Shown here piece by piece: positions 1 to 5,100 of a stretch of DNA of 24,577 bases. Position numbers and translations under genes: made by a program. The notes beneath the pieces were generated by a model, which saw only the letters and a program-made list of their open reading frames with translations, was not told the origin of the DNA and ran no database searches. Numbering within the stretch: position 1 is the first letter of the stretch; each line of letters starts with the position of its first letter. The stretch is from positions 1 to 24,577 of the IMG/VR virus record IMGVR_UViG_3300021375_001515, one strand, 5' to 3'. The DNA comes from a virus.

Positions 1-20
1 TGCGAATCCTCCACGGGGCG
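1..20 (+). tRNA. 3' end of a tRNA cut by the window edge
   Basis: Bases 1-7 fit a T-loop (TGCGAAT), 8-12 the 3' T-stem strand (CCTCC), 13-19 a 3' acceptor strand (ACGGGGC) and 20 a discriminator G. The anticodon lies outside the window, so the amino acid cannot be given. The next complete tRNA starts 23 bases later, which suits a tRNA cluster. Confidence 0.4.
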
Positions 21-22
21 TT

Positions 23-40
23 GGTCCTTATGGACCTTTT
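23..40 (+). terminator. Short hairpin with T-run between two tRNAs
   Basis: GGTCC (23-27), loop TTAT, GGACC (32-36), then TTTT. It could be a weak terminator or a processing signal between the partial tRNA and tRNA-Asn. Confidence 0.4.
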
Positions 41-42
41 AA

Positions 43-115
43 TCCCCAATAGCTCAGTTGGAAGAGCGCAAAACTGTTAATTTTGATGTCCTTGGTTCAA
101 GCCCAAGTTGGGGAG
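43..115 (+). tRNA. tRNA-Asn (GTT)
   Basis: Full cloverleaf. Acceptor TCCCCAA (43-49) pairs with TTGGGGA (108-114). The anticodon stem CAAAA/TTTTG encloses loop CTGTTAA with anticodon GTT at 76-78. T-arm CTTGG/CCAAG has loop TTCAAGC. Discriminator is G115; no CCA is encoded. Confidence 0.93.
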
Positions 116-122
116 CTTCTCT

Positions 123-152
123 TATAAATACGATTAACATATAAAGTTAATC
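123..152 (+). promoter_or_regulatory. T4-type late promoter and hairpin before HNH gene
   Basis: A perfect T4-like late promoter box TATAAATA lies at 123-130. A perfect 7-bp hairpin GATTAAC/GTTAATC (132-138 and 146-152) follows and ends four bases before the ATG at 156. A late transcript would start near base 136, inside the 5' arm, so the hairpin should form only on read-through transcripts and could block ribosome entry there. Confidence 0.65.
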
Positions 153-155
153 ACT

Positions 156-467
156 ATGAGAGACCAAACAAAACTAAAGAAAAATGTAGGAAACTGGAGA
201 AAGCGAACAAAAGAACTGCTTGTTGAATATAAGGGAGGCAAGTGTGAGTTTTGTGGATATAATAAATGTGTTGAGGCTTTAGAGTTTCACCACATAGATG
301 AAACCACAAAAGAGTTTGCTATTTCTGGTTCTACAAAATCTTTGGAAAAACAGAAGAAGGAAGCAGACAAATGTTATATGTTGTGTGCTAATTGCCATAG
401 AGAACTCCACTCTGGGTTTGATATATACCACAAACCTTCTTCTTCCGACTCTAAAGCATTGTGGTGA
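156..467 (+). CDS. HNH endonuclease (probable homing endonuclease)
   Basis: A 103-aa protein with a basic N-terminus and a compact HNH core: CEFCG (two Zn-binding Cys), FHHID (catalytic His pair) and CANCHRELH (second Cys pair plus the last His). Small free-standing HNH proteins of this type nick or cut DNA and are common invaders of T4-like phage genomes. It sits between tRNA-Asn and tRNA-Thr, and its last codons overlap the 5' end of tRNA-Thr, so it looks like an insertion into the tRNA cluster. It has its own late promoter at 123-130 and no clear Shine-Dalgarno. Target site and whether it homes are not visible from sequence. Confidence 0.85.
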   Translation: MRDQTKLKKNVGNWRKRTKELLVEYKGGKCEFCGYNKCVEALEFHHIDETTKEFAISGSTKSLEKQKKEADKCYMLCANCHRELHSGFDIYHKPSSSDSKALW

Positions 468-517
468 TGCACCGCTCTTGTAAAGCGGAGACGACAGTTC
501 AATTCTGTCTAGTGGCT
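447..517 (+). tRNA. tRNA-Thr (TGT), imperfect acceptor stem
   Basis: D-stem GCAT/ATGC (456-459, 467-470) with a GG-containing loop; anticodon stem CCGCT/AGCGG with loop CTTGTAA and anticodon TGT at 479-481; T-arm GACAG/CTGTC with loop TTCAATT. The acceptor GACTCTA (447-453) against TAGTGGC (510-516) has two mismatches (A-G, T-T). Its 5' third is also the last codons of the HNH gene. It is either a functional tRNA with a weak stem or one damaged by the insertion. Confidence 0.75.
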
Positions 518-518
518 T

Positions 519-586
519 GACAAGAACTCAATCTTGTCTTATACTACTTCTTGTGTGAAGGAAGTGTGGTGGGAGAGCAATCTCCC
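519..586 (+). other. Stem-loop spacer between tRNA-Thr and tRNA-Gly
   Basis: Two perfect hairpins: GACAAGA/TCTTGTC (519-525, 532-538) with a 6-base loop, and GGGAGA/TCTCCC (571-576, 581-586) closed by a GCAA (GNRA) tetraloop and followed by ATTTT. There is no gene here. They may guide tRNA processing or act as weak terminators. Confidence 0.5.
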
Positions 587-591
587 ATTTT

Positions 592-662
592 GCGGAATTA
601 GTTTAGAGGCAAAACTAAAGGTTTCCAACCTTTCGTCACCAGTTCGATTCTGGTATTCCGCT
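592..662 (+). tRNA. tRNA-Gly (TCC)
   Basis: Acceptor GCGGAAT (592-598) pairs fully with ATTCCGC (655-661). The anticodon stem AAAGG/CCTTT encloses loop TTTCCAA with anticodon TCC at 624-626. T-arm ACCAG/CTGGT has loop TTCGATT. Discriminator is T662; no CCA is encoded. Confidence 0.93.
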
Positions 663-686
663 TTCGGGTTATCCGAATATCCCGAA
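663..686 (+). other. Stem-loop right after tRNA-Gly
   Basis: TTCGGG (663-668) pairs with CCCGAA (681-686), with an inner TAT/ATA extension around a CCGA loop. No T-run follows, so it is not a standard intrinsic terminator. It may mark the 3' end of the tRNA transcript. Confidence 0.45.
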
Positions 687-697
687 AAATTGATGAG

Positions 698-705
698 TAT
701 AAATA
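698..705 (+). promoter_or_regulatory. T4-type late promoter for the 801-1175 gene
   Basis: Perfect TATAAATA box about 95 bases before the start codon. The expected leader (about 711-800) carries small hairpins: GTTAC/GTAAC at 710-724, AGAACC/GGTTCT and TGTGG/CCACA, followed by a good Shine-Dalgarno GAGGA (790-794). Confidence 0.7.
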
Positions 706-800
706 CTCCGTTACTTACTGTAACGAATTACAACAGAACCAGTCGAGGTTCTTAACATCTGTGGGTAATCATTCCACAAGTAAAAAAACGAGGAAAACAA

Positions 801-1175
801 ATGTTCAAAACGACTATCGCTGCAGCTGCCGCTGCAATTGCTCTTGCCCCTGCTGCCGCCCTAGCCGGACCCTATGTCAACGTCGAAGCTAATTCTGGTT
901 GGACGGGATCTGATTATGGTGGAACTTCCACGGACCTTCACGTTGGATATGAAGGTGAACTGGGTGAGTCTGCTTCCTACTACGTCCAAGGAGGAGCTAC
1001 TGTAGTCTCCCCTGATGGTGCTGAAAGTGACACTGTTCCTTCTGGTAAGGCAGGTCTCGGTCTTGCACTGACCGACGCACTGGGTGCATATGGTGAAGTC
1101 TCCTTCGTCGGTTCAGGTGATTCTGACATCGACCGTGGTTACGGAACCAAATTGGGTCTGAAGTACTCCTTCTGA
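801..1175 (+). CDS. Secreted, beta-barrel-like phage protein (unknown function)
   Basis: A 124-aa protein. Residues 1-22 form a clear signal peptide (basic start, Ala-rich core, cleavage likely after ALA). The mature part has alternating Gly/aromatic and polar residues (YVNVEANSGW, DLHVGYEGEL, YYVQGGATV) and ends in ...LGLKYSF, with the terminal Phe seen in outer-membrane beta-barrels. It probably goes to the periplasm or outer membrane, or to the virion. A late promoter and a strong Shine-Dalgarno argue for strong late expression, and a terminator at 1210-1236 closes the unit. Its base composition is richer in GC than the neighbouring genes. I do not recognise a named family; porin-like or virion-associated are guesses. 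Confidence 0.8.
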   Translation: MFKTTIAAAAAAIALAPAAALAGPYVNVEANSGWTGSDYGGTSTDLHVGYEGELGESASYYVQGGATVVSPDGAESDTVPSGKAGLGLALTDALGAYGEVSFVGSGDSDIDRGYGTKLGLKYSF

Positions 1176-1209
1176 TACTGTAGACACATAGACATCTAGA
1201 TGTTATACT

Positions 1210-1236
1210 GGGGGTGCGACGGCATCCCCTTTTTTT
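1210..1236 (+). terminator. Intrinsic terminator after the secreted-protein gene
   Basis: GGGGGTGC (1210-1217) pairs with GCATCCCC (1222-1229), one G-T pair included, around loop GACG. A run of seven T follows. Confidence 0.9.
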
Positions 1237-1240
1237 GTAT

Positions 1241-1459
1241 ATGAATTATACCCCACCTGCACTTTGTATTAGAAGTATTGAACCTGCTGAAACTCCAGGT
1301 AAAGTGCTTGTAGATATGCCATCTCTATGGAGAGATAGTGATCCTGTAAACCCTGTAGAAGTTGATAAAAAAATAGTTGAGTCTATTATGAGTGAACCTT
1401 ATAGTGTGCCTATGTGTCCACCAGGGTGGCCCAATCCTCCTCTTACTGAGACGGAATGA
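1241..1459 (+). CDS. Small hypothetical protein, Pro-rich
   Basis: Starts MNYTPPALCIR and ends CPPGWPNPPLTETE, 72 aa. I chose ATG 1241 because any earlier in-frame start would lie inside the terminator. There are no membrane segments and no motif I recognise. Its stop overlaps the next start (ATGA at 1456-1459), so the two are probably translated together. Confidence 0.6.
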   Translation: MNYTPPALCIRSIEPAETPGKVLVDMPSLWRDSDPVNPVEVDKKIVESIMSEPYSVPMCPPGWPNPPLTETE

Positions 1460-1644
1460 AAAAATATTTACTGGTAGTAATTAAAAATCCAGCATCTCAA
1501 GTATCAATTTCTTTGTTTGGGATTTTGATATTGATAGGAATGCTACATAACCATGCACACTATCAGATGAGTAATGATCCCGATGCATATGTATTTCAGT
1601 GGTGTAAGGCAAACTCAGAACGATGTACTTACAGATCACGTTAG
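1456..1644 (+). CDS. Small single-pass membrane protein
   Basis: A 62-aa protein with one hydrophobic segment at about residues 15-30 (SISLFGILILIGML) followed by a polar tail with two Cys (WCKANSERC). It overlaps the upstream gene by ATGA. Function unknown. Confidence 0.6.
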   Translation: MKKYLLVVIKNPASQVSISLFGILILIGMLHNHAHYQMSNDPDAYVFQWCKANSERCTYRSR

Positions 1645-1657
1645 ATAGGGAATAATA

Positions 1658-1834
1658 ATGAAAAAGAAAATCAAAAAGTCGGAACAAAAAATTGCAGACT
1701 GTGATAACATCTATGATATGATTGAGATGCTACAGTGTCGTATTGAGGAAATAGAAAGTGAACATATGCAATTAATTCGTAAGATGGGAGAACTAAATAG
1801 TCGCGTAGACGACTTTTCTACAAATGAAAATTAA
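1658..1834 (+). CDS. Small coiled-coil protein
   Basis: A 58-aa protein starting MKKKIKKSEQ, with heptad-like spacing of Ile/Leu/Met from about residue 20 to 50 (MIEMLQCRIEEIESEHMQLI). This suggests a helical dimer. AGGGA sits about seven bases before the ATG. Function unknown. Confidence 0.6.
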   Translation: MKKKIKKSEQKIADCDNIYDMIEMLQCRIEEIESEHMQLIRKMGELNSRVDDFSTNEN

Positions 1835-1853
1835 TCTTTGGTACTCTAAGAGT

Positions 1854-1997
1854 ATGAGTCAATGGAGATGGACTCTCTGTGAAGAATTTAAAAATGGTGT
1901 TACAAAAGTAGAACAATATGCCGGACAACGTGAGGAACTGCGAGATGCAATGAATGATGTTGCCAATACGGTAGAGTTTATGTTAGATGATAAATAA
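1854..1997 (+). CDS. Small acidic helical protein
   Basis: A 47-aa protein, MSQWRWTLCEEF... to ...FMLDDK, with AAGAG just upstream as a ribosome site. It is charged and probably helical. No recognisable family. Confidence 0.5.
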   Translation: MSQWRWTLCEEFKNGVTKVEQYAGQREELRDAMNDVANTVEFMLDDK

Positions 1998-2029
1998 CTG
2001 AAAACTGAAGACGTATAAAGAATTATACA

Positions 2030-2287
2030 ATGGAAAATATAAAGATTAGGTGTCGTTCCTGTGGAAAGGAATTGGAAGGACACCCAAGTAAGACAGTTTG
2101 TTGTGGTTGTCCGAATATGGCAACCATTCGTGGTGATAAGATTTCGGCAGTTGACTTTTCAAATATTGTTATGTTAAACTCTTATCAACCTAAAAATAAA
2201 AAAGGAGTTCTTTCAACGGAAGATATCTTATGGCAAGAACAAAGAAAGCAACGCAAAGTCCGTAAAATGGATTTTGAGATTAGATAG
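2030..2287 (+). CDS. Small zinc-ribbon-like protein
   Basis: An 85-aa protein. Near the N-terminus CRSCG and CCGCP give two Cys pairs about 15 residues apart, a typical small zinc ribbon. The C-terminal third is rich in Lys, Arg and Gln and could touch nucleic acid. A TATAAAGA box at 2014-2021, one base from the late consensus, precedes it closely. The stop codon directly abuts tRNA-Ser. Function unknown. Confidence 0.65.
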   Translation: MENIKIRCRSCGKELEGHPSKTVCCGCPNMATIRGDKISAVDFSNIVMLNSYQPKNKKGVLSTEDILWQEQRKQRKVRKMDFEIR

Positions 2288-2370
2288 GGAGAGAGTCCGG
2301 TTGGTCGAGGACACCGCCTTGAAAGCGGCTGGGTGTAAAAACTTCGCAGGTTCGATTCCTGTTCTCTCCG
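2288..2370 (+). tRNA. tRNA-Ser (TGA)
   Basis: Acceptor GGAGAGA (2288-2294) pairs fully with TCTCTCC (2363-2369). The anticodon loop CTTGAAA has TGA at 2320-2322. There is a long class II variable arm, as expected for Ser, and a T-arm GCAGG/CCTGT with loop TTCGATT. Discriminator is G2370. It begins immediately after the stop codon of the upstream gene. Confidence 0.92.
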
Positions 2371-2388
2371 TTAGCAAATCAAGATAAG

Positions 2389-2416
2389 TTGACGAATACA
2401 AATTAGTAACTATTAT
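2389..2416 (+). promoter_or_regulatory. Probable sigma70-type promoter
   Basis: TTGACG (2389-2394), 16-bp spacer, TATTAT (2411-2416). Transcription would start almost at the ATG at 2424. Confidence 0.45.
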
Positions 2417-2423
2417 AGCTAAT

Positions 2424-2603
2424 ATGTATTTCAATCTAAAAACCATGGACGAGCACACCTACAATAACTGGGTGAAAGTCAAAGAGACTTTTGAGTCATC
2501 TGGAAATACCGACAATTTCTTTTATCAGAGAGCATGTGTAATTGTTTCTGGTGGTCCGGATCCTATTGATAAAATGATGAAAAATGAACCATCGGATGGA
2601 TGA
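2424..2603 (+). CDS. Small hypothetical protein
   Basis: A 59-aa protein, MYFNLKTMDEHTYNNWVKVK... to ...MMKNEPSDG. A second Met at residue 8 (MDEHTYNNW) is an alternative start. Soluble and mixed charge; no family recognised. It overlaps the next gene by 20 bases. Confidence 0.55.
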   Translation: MYFNLKTMDEHTYNNWVKVKETFESSGNTDNFFYQRACVIVSGGPDPIDKMMKNEPSDG

Positions 2604-2799
2604 AATAAAAACAGAACATTATGTCACTCAAAAAGAGTGTCAGGAGATGATCGACGATGCTATTCGGAGACACAATAGAAACGCAGGTATTATCAGCATG
2701 TGTGTGGGGTGGGTTGTCTTATGTTTATTTGCTGAAGGCCTTCTCAGATTGATTGGTGTTATTCCACCATTACTACCATGGTTACAAATTAAGTTATAG
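2584..2799 (+). CDS. Small membrane-anchored protein
   Basis: A 71-aa protein with a polar, helical N-terminal half (residues 1-33) and a hydrophobic C-terminal half (about 35-65, CVGWVVLCLFAEGLLRLIGV) that probably spans the membrane. ATG 2596 is an alternative start four codons in. Function unknown. Confidence 0.55.
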   Translation: MNHRMDEIKTEHYVTQKECQEMIDDAIRRHNRNAGIISMCVGWVVLCLFAEGLLRLIGVIPPLLPWLQIKL

Positions 2800-2808
2800 G
2801 AGAATTTT

Positions 2809-3279
2809 ATGAAAGTAGGAATGATTGGTTTAGGTCGTACTGGTGAAGGTATGTCCCGTCGTATGATTGAAAAAGGAATTGAAGTTTGGGGTTATAGTAG
2901 TAGTAGCTATGAGAATGCCTGTGGACAATATGAAGCAGGATACATTAGTGGTGTTACTACTTCATTAGAGTATCTTGTCCAAGCAGTTAAATCTGATGGT
3001 CTTAGATATACTAGTGCCGGAAAAGTTCCTGGTATCTTTCAAATCACACTCCCAGAAGTAAAGGTAGAAGACACACTTGATGAGTTACTACCATTACTTG
3101 AGGAGGGTGATATTATTATTGATCACAGTAACACTGACATAACAAAATGTCAGGAACTAGAGAAGTATTGTTCTAAGTTGGGTATATCTTATATCTTCTC
3201 TGGTGTATATGGAGCACCTTATGCCATTGATACTTGCTCCAAAATTTTTCAAAGTTTATCACCAGGAAATATAAAATGA
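2809..3279 (+). CDS. Shortened 6-phosphogluconate dehydrogenase-like protein (NAD(P)-binding domain only)
   Basis: A 156-aa protein. MKVGMIGLGRTGEGMSRRM is the GxGxxG start of a Rossmann fold typical of decarboxylating 6-phosphogluconate dehydrogenase. DEGDIIIDHSN-type sequence (EEGDIIIDHSNTD) and the end of the domain (SGVYG) follow. Full enzymes are about 300 residues or longer and carry the catalytic Lys and substrate sites in a C-terminal helical domain that is absent here. The last stretch (KIFQSLSPGNIK) resembles the family segment just beyond a missing GGVxGxxxGYCLM-like part, so I infer an internal deletion plus truncation. A strong AGGAGA site precedes the ATG. It could be a decaying auxiliary gene of the oxidative pentose phosphate path, or a repurposed NADP-binding protein. 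Confidence 0.75.
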   Translation: MKVGMIGLGRTGEGMSRRMIEKGIEVWGYSSSSYENACGQYEAGYISGVTTSLEYLVQAVKSDGLRYTSAGKVPGIFQITLPEVKVEDTLDELLPLLEEGDIIIDHSNTDITKCQELEKYCSKLGISYIFSGVYGAPYAIDTCSKIFQSLSPGNIK

Positions 3280-3407
3280 CTTTAGCAGATGTTCTACTCT
3301 GGGGAACACTACCCTTTCTATGTGCCACCATTTATTTCGGGCACAGAAAAGGTGAAAATGTCTACTATGAAAGTGACAAATATGACGGAAATGGAACATC
3401 GCATTAA
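3276..3407 (+). CDS. Tiny membrane protein
   Basis: A 43-aa protein, MTLADVLLWGTLPFLCATIY then FGHRKGENVYYESDKY. One hydrophobic segment (residues 2-21) is followed by a charged tail. The ATG overlaps the TGA of the upstream gene (ATGA), which supports translational coupling. No named family. Confidence 0.55.
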   Translation: MTLADVLLWGTLPFLCATIYFGHRKGENVYYESDKYDGNGTSH

Positions 3408-3594
3408 AATGAGACATGCGTTTGCCATGTCTTCATTTGGTAGAATGTTTGCACCAAATAAAATTACACATGAGATGAAAACACTTTGTATTGACTGGTC
3501 TGAAAATATTGATGAAATTCCACCTGCTAAAGACTTATATCAAGTTGATCGTTACTTTTTAGAACTATGGAAAACATGGTCATTGCCTTCATAG
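3391..3594 (+). CDS. Small hypothetical protein
   Basis: Read here from ATG 3391 (MEHRIKMRHAFAMSSFGRMF...), 67 aa; MTEMEHR from 3382 is equally possible. It is soluble, with a Trp-rich C-terminus (LELWKTWSLPS). It overlaps the genes on both sides. Function unknown. Confidence 0.5.
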   Translation: MEHRIKMRHAFAMSSFGRMFAPNKITHEMKTLCIDWSENIDEIPPAKDLYQVDRYFLELWKTWSLPS

Positions 3595-3650
3595 TATTTT
3601 ATTCTTTATTCGGTTTATTTCTTTTTATCCTTTCAATTTTACAAGAGTAA
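3567..3650 (+). CDS. Mini membrane protein, 27 aa
   Basis: MENMVIAFIVFYSLFGLFLF followed by ILSILQE: an almost wholly hydrophobic single-span peptide. The stop TAA shares its last A with the ATG of the next gene. The size matches small thylakoid subunits, but I see no match to a known Psb or Pet peptide. Confidence 0.45.
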   Translation: MENMVIAFIVFYSLFGLFLFILSILQE

Positions 3651-3811
3651 TGTTACATTTTGCTAGGTTCTGCGGAACAGTATTAAACAATCCATGGGGT
3701 TGTGGATTTTTGGCATGGTGTCTTGTGTTTGTTCCTGTTATAGGAATGTGGGCAGTCCACAAATATAACTGGCAGCACTGGGCACCATTTGACAGAGGGC
3801 ACTATAGGTAG
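3650..3811 (+). CDS. Small membrane protein, Trp-rich
   Basis: A 53-aa protein with a hydrophobic core at residues 17-35 (WGCGFLAWCLVFVPVIGMWAV by eye) and a polar C-terminus ending APFDRGHYR. TAATG overlap with the upstream mini gene. The promoter of the downstream small RNA lies inside its last codons. Function unknown. Confidence 0.55.
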   Translation: MLHFARFCGTVLNNPWGCGFLAWCLVFVPVIGMWAVHKYNWQHWAPFDRGHYR

Positions 3812-3817
3812 TATAAT
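3789..3817 (+). promoter_or_regulatory. Perfect sigma70 promoter for a small RNA
   Basis: TTGACA (3789-3794), exactly 17 bp, TATAAT (3812-3817): full consensus. Predicted start is at about 3823-3825, at the base of a hairpin and ahead of no coding start. Confidence 0.8.
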
Positions 3818-3822
3818 ATATG

Positions 3823-3893
3823 AGTTGAGAAATCAACTGCGGTGCTCCCCTTCAGTAGGTTCAGGAGTAGCGGCGATAGGAACCTACTTTATT
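3823..3893 (+). ncRNA. Candidate small RNA of about 70 nt
   Basis: Predicted from structure. The 5' hairpin AGTTGA/TCAACT (3823-3838) is capped by a GAAA tetraloop. A linker GCGGTGCTCCCCTTC follows, then a 9-bp hairpin AGTAGGTTC/GAACCTACT (3854-3862, 3880-3888) with a 17-base loop and a T-rich tail that can end transcription. CTCC in the linker (3845-3848) can pair with GGAG in the large loop (3864-3867), giving a possible pseudoknot. No open reading frame fits. The preceding promoter is a perfect consensus and another promoter begins directly after it, so the segment appears to be an independent unit. Confidence 0.6.
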
Positions 3894-3921
3894 TGACTAC
3901 ATAATTACAACACCTTATAAT
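3893..3921 (+). promoter_or_regulatory. Sigma70-type promoter for 3944-4425
   Basis: TTGACT (3893-3898), 17 bp, TATAAT (3916-3921). It starts right at the end of the small RNA terminator and drives the next two genes. Confidence 0.8.
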
Positions 3922-3943
3922 ACACAGGTAATCAAAACGGACA

Positions 3944-4165
3944 ATGGCACTGACTGAAAAATTCAAGACCAAAGATTTGGATATTCTTCGTAATGCTGCA
4001 AAGGGTGAAATCTTTTTAGATGTAAAAAATCCAAAACTCTTTAAAAAAGTTCGTAAATATTATGAATCTAATGGGGTCGTATTTTCTGGAGATCCTCTTG
4101 ATGATTATGAAATCATGATGGACTATCTTTATTCTGATTTACAAATTTCTGTTGAGATTGTCTGA
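3944..4165 (+). CDS. Small hypothetical protein, early-type operon
   Basis: A 73-aa protein, MALTEKFKTKDLDILRNAAK..., Lys-rich in the first half and acidic near the C-terminus (GDPLDDYEIMMDYLY). No recognised domain. It sits directly behind a consensus promoter and overlaps the next gene by one base (TGATG). Confidence 0.65.
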   Translation: MALTEKFKTKDLDILRNAAKGEIFLDVKNPKLFKKVRKYYESNGVVFSGDPLDDYEIMMDYLYSDLQISVEIV

Positions 4166-4425
4166 TGAATGTCGTACAAAAACCAATCGTTCTTCTTGAA
4201 CGATCTCCTTATCGTTATATCCAAGTTGGCACTTTGGAAATCAATGGTAAACCGGATTGTCGTATTCAAAAAGCAGATTCATATACCGGTCGTTATCGTG
4301 ATATGTATCTTTGTGATAATGAATTGCAACTGATGACTGCTATGGAGGATTATGAATATACCAAATGGTTAGATCCGGATGGTATTCCTTGTTATGTTAG
4401 AGACTCGGTATCGTCTGAAAACTAG
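4165..4425 (+). CDS. Small hypothetical protein, early-type operon
   Basis: An 86-aa protein, MNVVQKPIVLLERSPYRYIQ..., soluble, with several Tyr and acidic residues (YTGRYRDMYLCDNELQ). No family recognised. It is translated with the previous gene, and its transcript continues into the structured RNA and terminator at 4425-4585. Confidence 0.65.
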   Translation: MNVVQKPIVLLERSPYRYIQVGTLEINGKPDCRIQKADSYTGRYRDMYLCDNELQLMTAMEDYEYTKWLDPDGIPCYVRDSVSSEN

Positions 4426-4580
4426 ACCTGGTGGAGTCATATGACCCTCTTATGAGTTTACGGCATCTCTCAAATGCCGTTGGTGCGGGTGGGTTACTAC
4501 CGTCCAGTTTCTTGCTCCTGGTCAAAGAGTAAGTGGCGTGCATGGCAAGACCGTATGAGGAGAGTTGCATAAACTCTCCT
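4425..4580 (+). ncRNA. Candidate structured RNA ahead of the sugar gene island
   Basis: A 190-base gap without a gene, rich in pairing. An outer stem GACC/GGTC (4425-4428, 4520-4523) continues as GGAG/CTCC (4433-4436, 4515-4518). Inside it are a perfect 7-bp hairpin ACGGCAT/ATGCCGT (4460-4466, 4474-4480) and GGTGG/CTACC (4488-4492, 4497-4501) with loop GTTA. A terminator follows at 4558-4585. The wcaG RNA motif has been described upstream of wcaG-type genes in marine phage sequences. Position fits that motif, but I cannot match the consensus by eye. It could equally be a structured 3' region. Confidence 0.45.
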
Positions 4581-4585
4581 TTTTT
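4558..4585 (+). terminator. Strong intrinsic terminator with embedded -35
   Basis: AGGAGAGTT (4558-4566) pairs with AACTCTCCT (4572-4580) around loop GCATA, with T-run 4580-4585. TTGCAT (4565-4570) spans the stem top and loop and lies 17 bp before TATAAT (4588-4593). Confidence 0.9.
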
Positions 4586-4593
4586 AGTATAAT
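4565..4593 (+). promoter_or_regulatory. Promoter for the glycan island, -35 inside terminator loop
   Basis: TTGCAT (4565-4570), 17 bp, TATAAT (4588-4593). A near-late box TATAAACA follows at 4593-4600. The next ATG is at 4615. Confidence 0.55.
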
Positions 4594-4614
4594 ATAAACA
4601 AAGTAATTTTTCTC

Positions 4615-5100
4615 ATGAAAATAGGATTTCAATGTAGTTCTTTCGATTTATTTCATGCTGGTCATGTTACCATGCTTAAGATGGAAAAGGAATTATGTGA
4701 TTACTTAAAAGTAGCACTTCAAGTTGATCCTACCATAGATAGACCTGGAGTTAAAAATAAACCAGTACAATCCATATACGAAAGATATGTTCAATTGCAA
4801 GGGTGTAAATATGTGGATGAAATTTTAGTATACGAAACAGAATTAGATTTGCTTAATTTAATTCAAACTCAAACATTCGATATTAGATTTTTAAGTGAAG
4901 AATATAAAGATGTAGATGTTACTGGAAAGCAGTACTGTATTGATAATGGAATTCATATACATTATCATTTGAGAAGACATACATATTCTTCAACTGAAAT
5001 TAGAAATAGAGTATATGAATTTGAAAAAGTAAAAATGTCCGAACAAACTGATGAGGTTGTAGAACAATATTCCCCAGAACTTTTGGAGAAGTATAAGTAA
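4615..5100 (+). CDS. Cytidylyltransferase-like nucleotidyltransferase (TagD type)
   Basis: A 161-aa protein of the cytidylyltransferase fold. FDLFHAGHVTML near residues 10-21 contains the HxGH nucleotide-binding motif, and YSSTEIRNR near 124-132 is the counterpart of the ISTTxxR motif. Related enzymes join CTP or ATP to a phosphorylated alcohol or sugar (for example glycerol-3-phosphate cytidylyltransferase). The substrate here is not readable from sequence. It is first in the glycan island, and its stop shares a base with the ATG of rmlB (TAATG), so it is co-translated with sugar-nucleotide genes. The extra tail (about residues 140-161) is acidic. Confidence 0.8.
   Translation: MKIGFQCSSFDLFHAGHVTMLKMEKELCDYLKVALQVDPTIDRPGVKNKPVQSIYERYVQLQGCKYVDEILVYETELDLLNLIQTQTFDIRFLSEEYKDVDVTGKQYCIDNGIHIHYHLRRHTYSSTEIRNRVYEFEKVKMSEQTDEVVEQYSPELLEKYK

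Noticed and set aside
534-755. Open frame of 73 codons
   Set aside because: It runs through tRNA-Gly, a stem-loop and the late promoter; not a gene.
1192-1203. Palindrome ACATCTAGATGT as an operator
   Set aside because: Perfect 12-base palindrome, but it lies between a stop codon and a terminator with no promoter nearby; no regulatory role can be argued.
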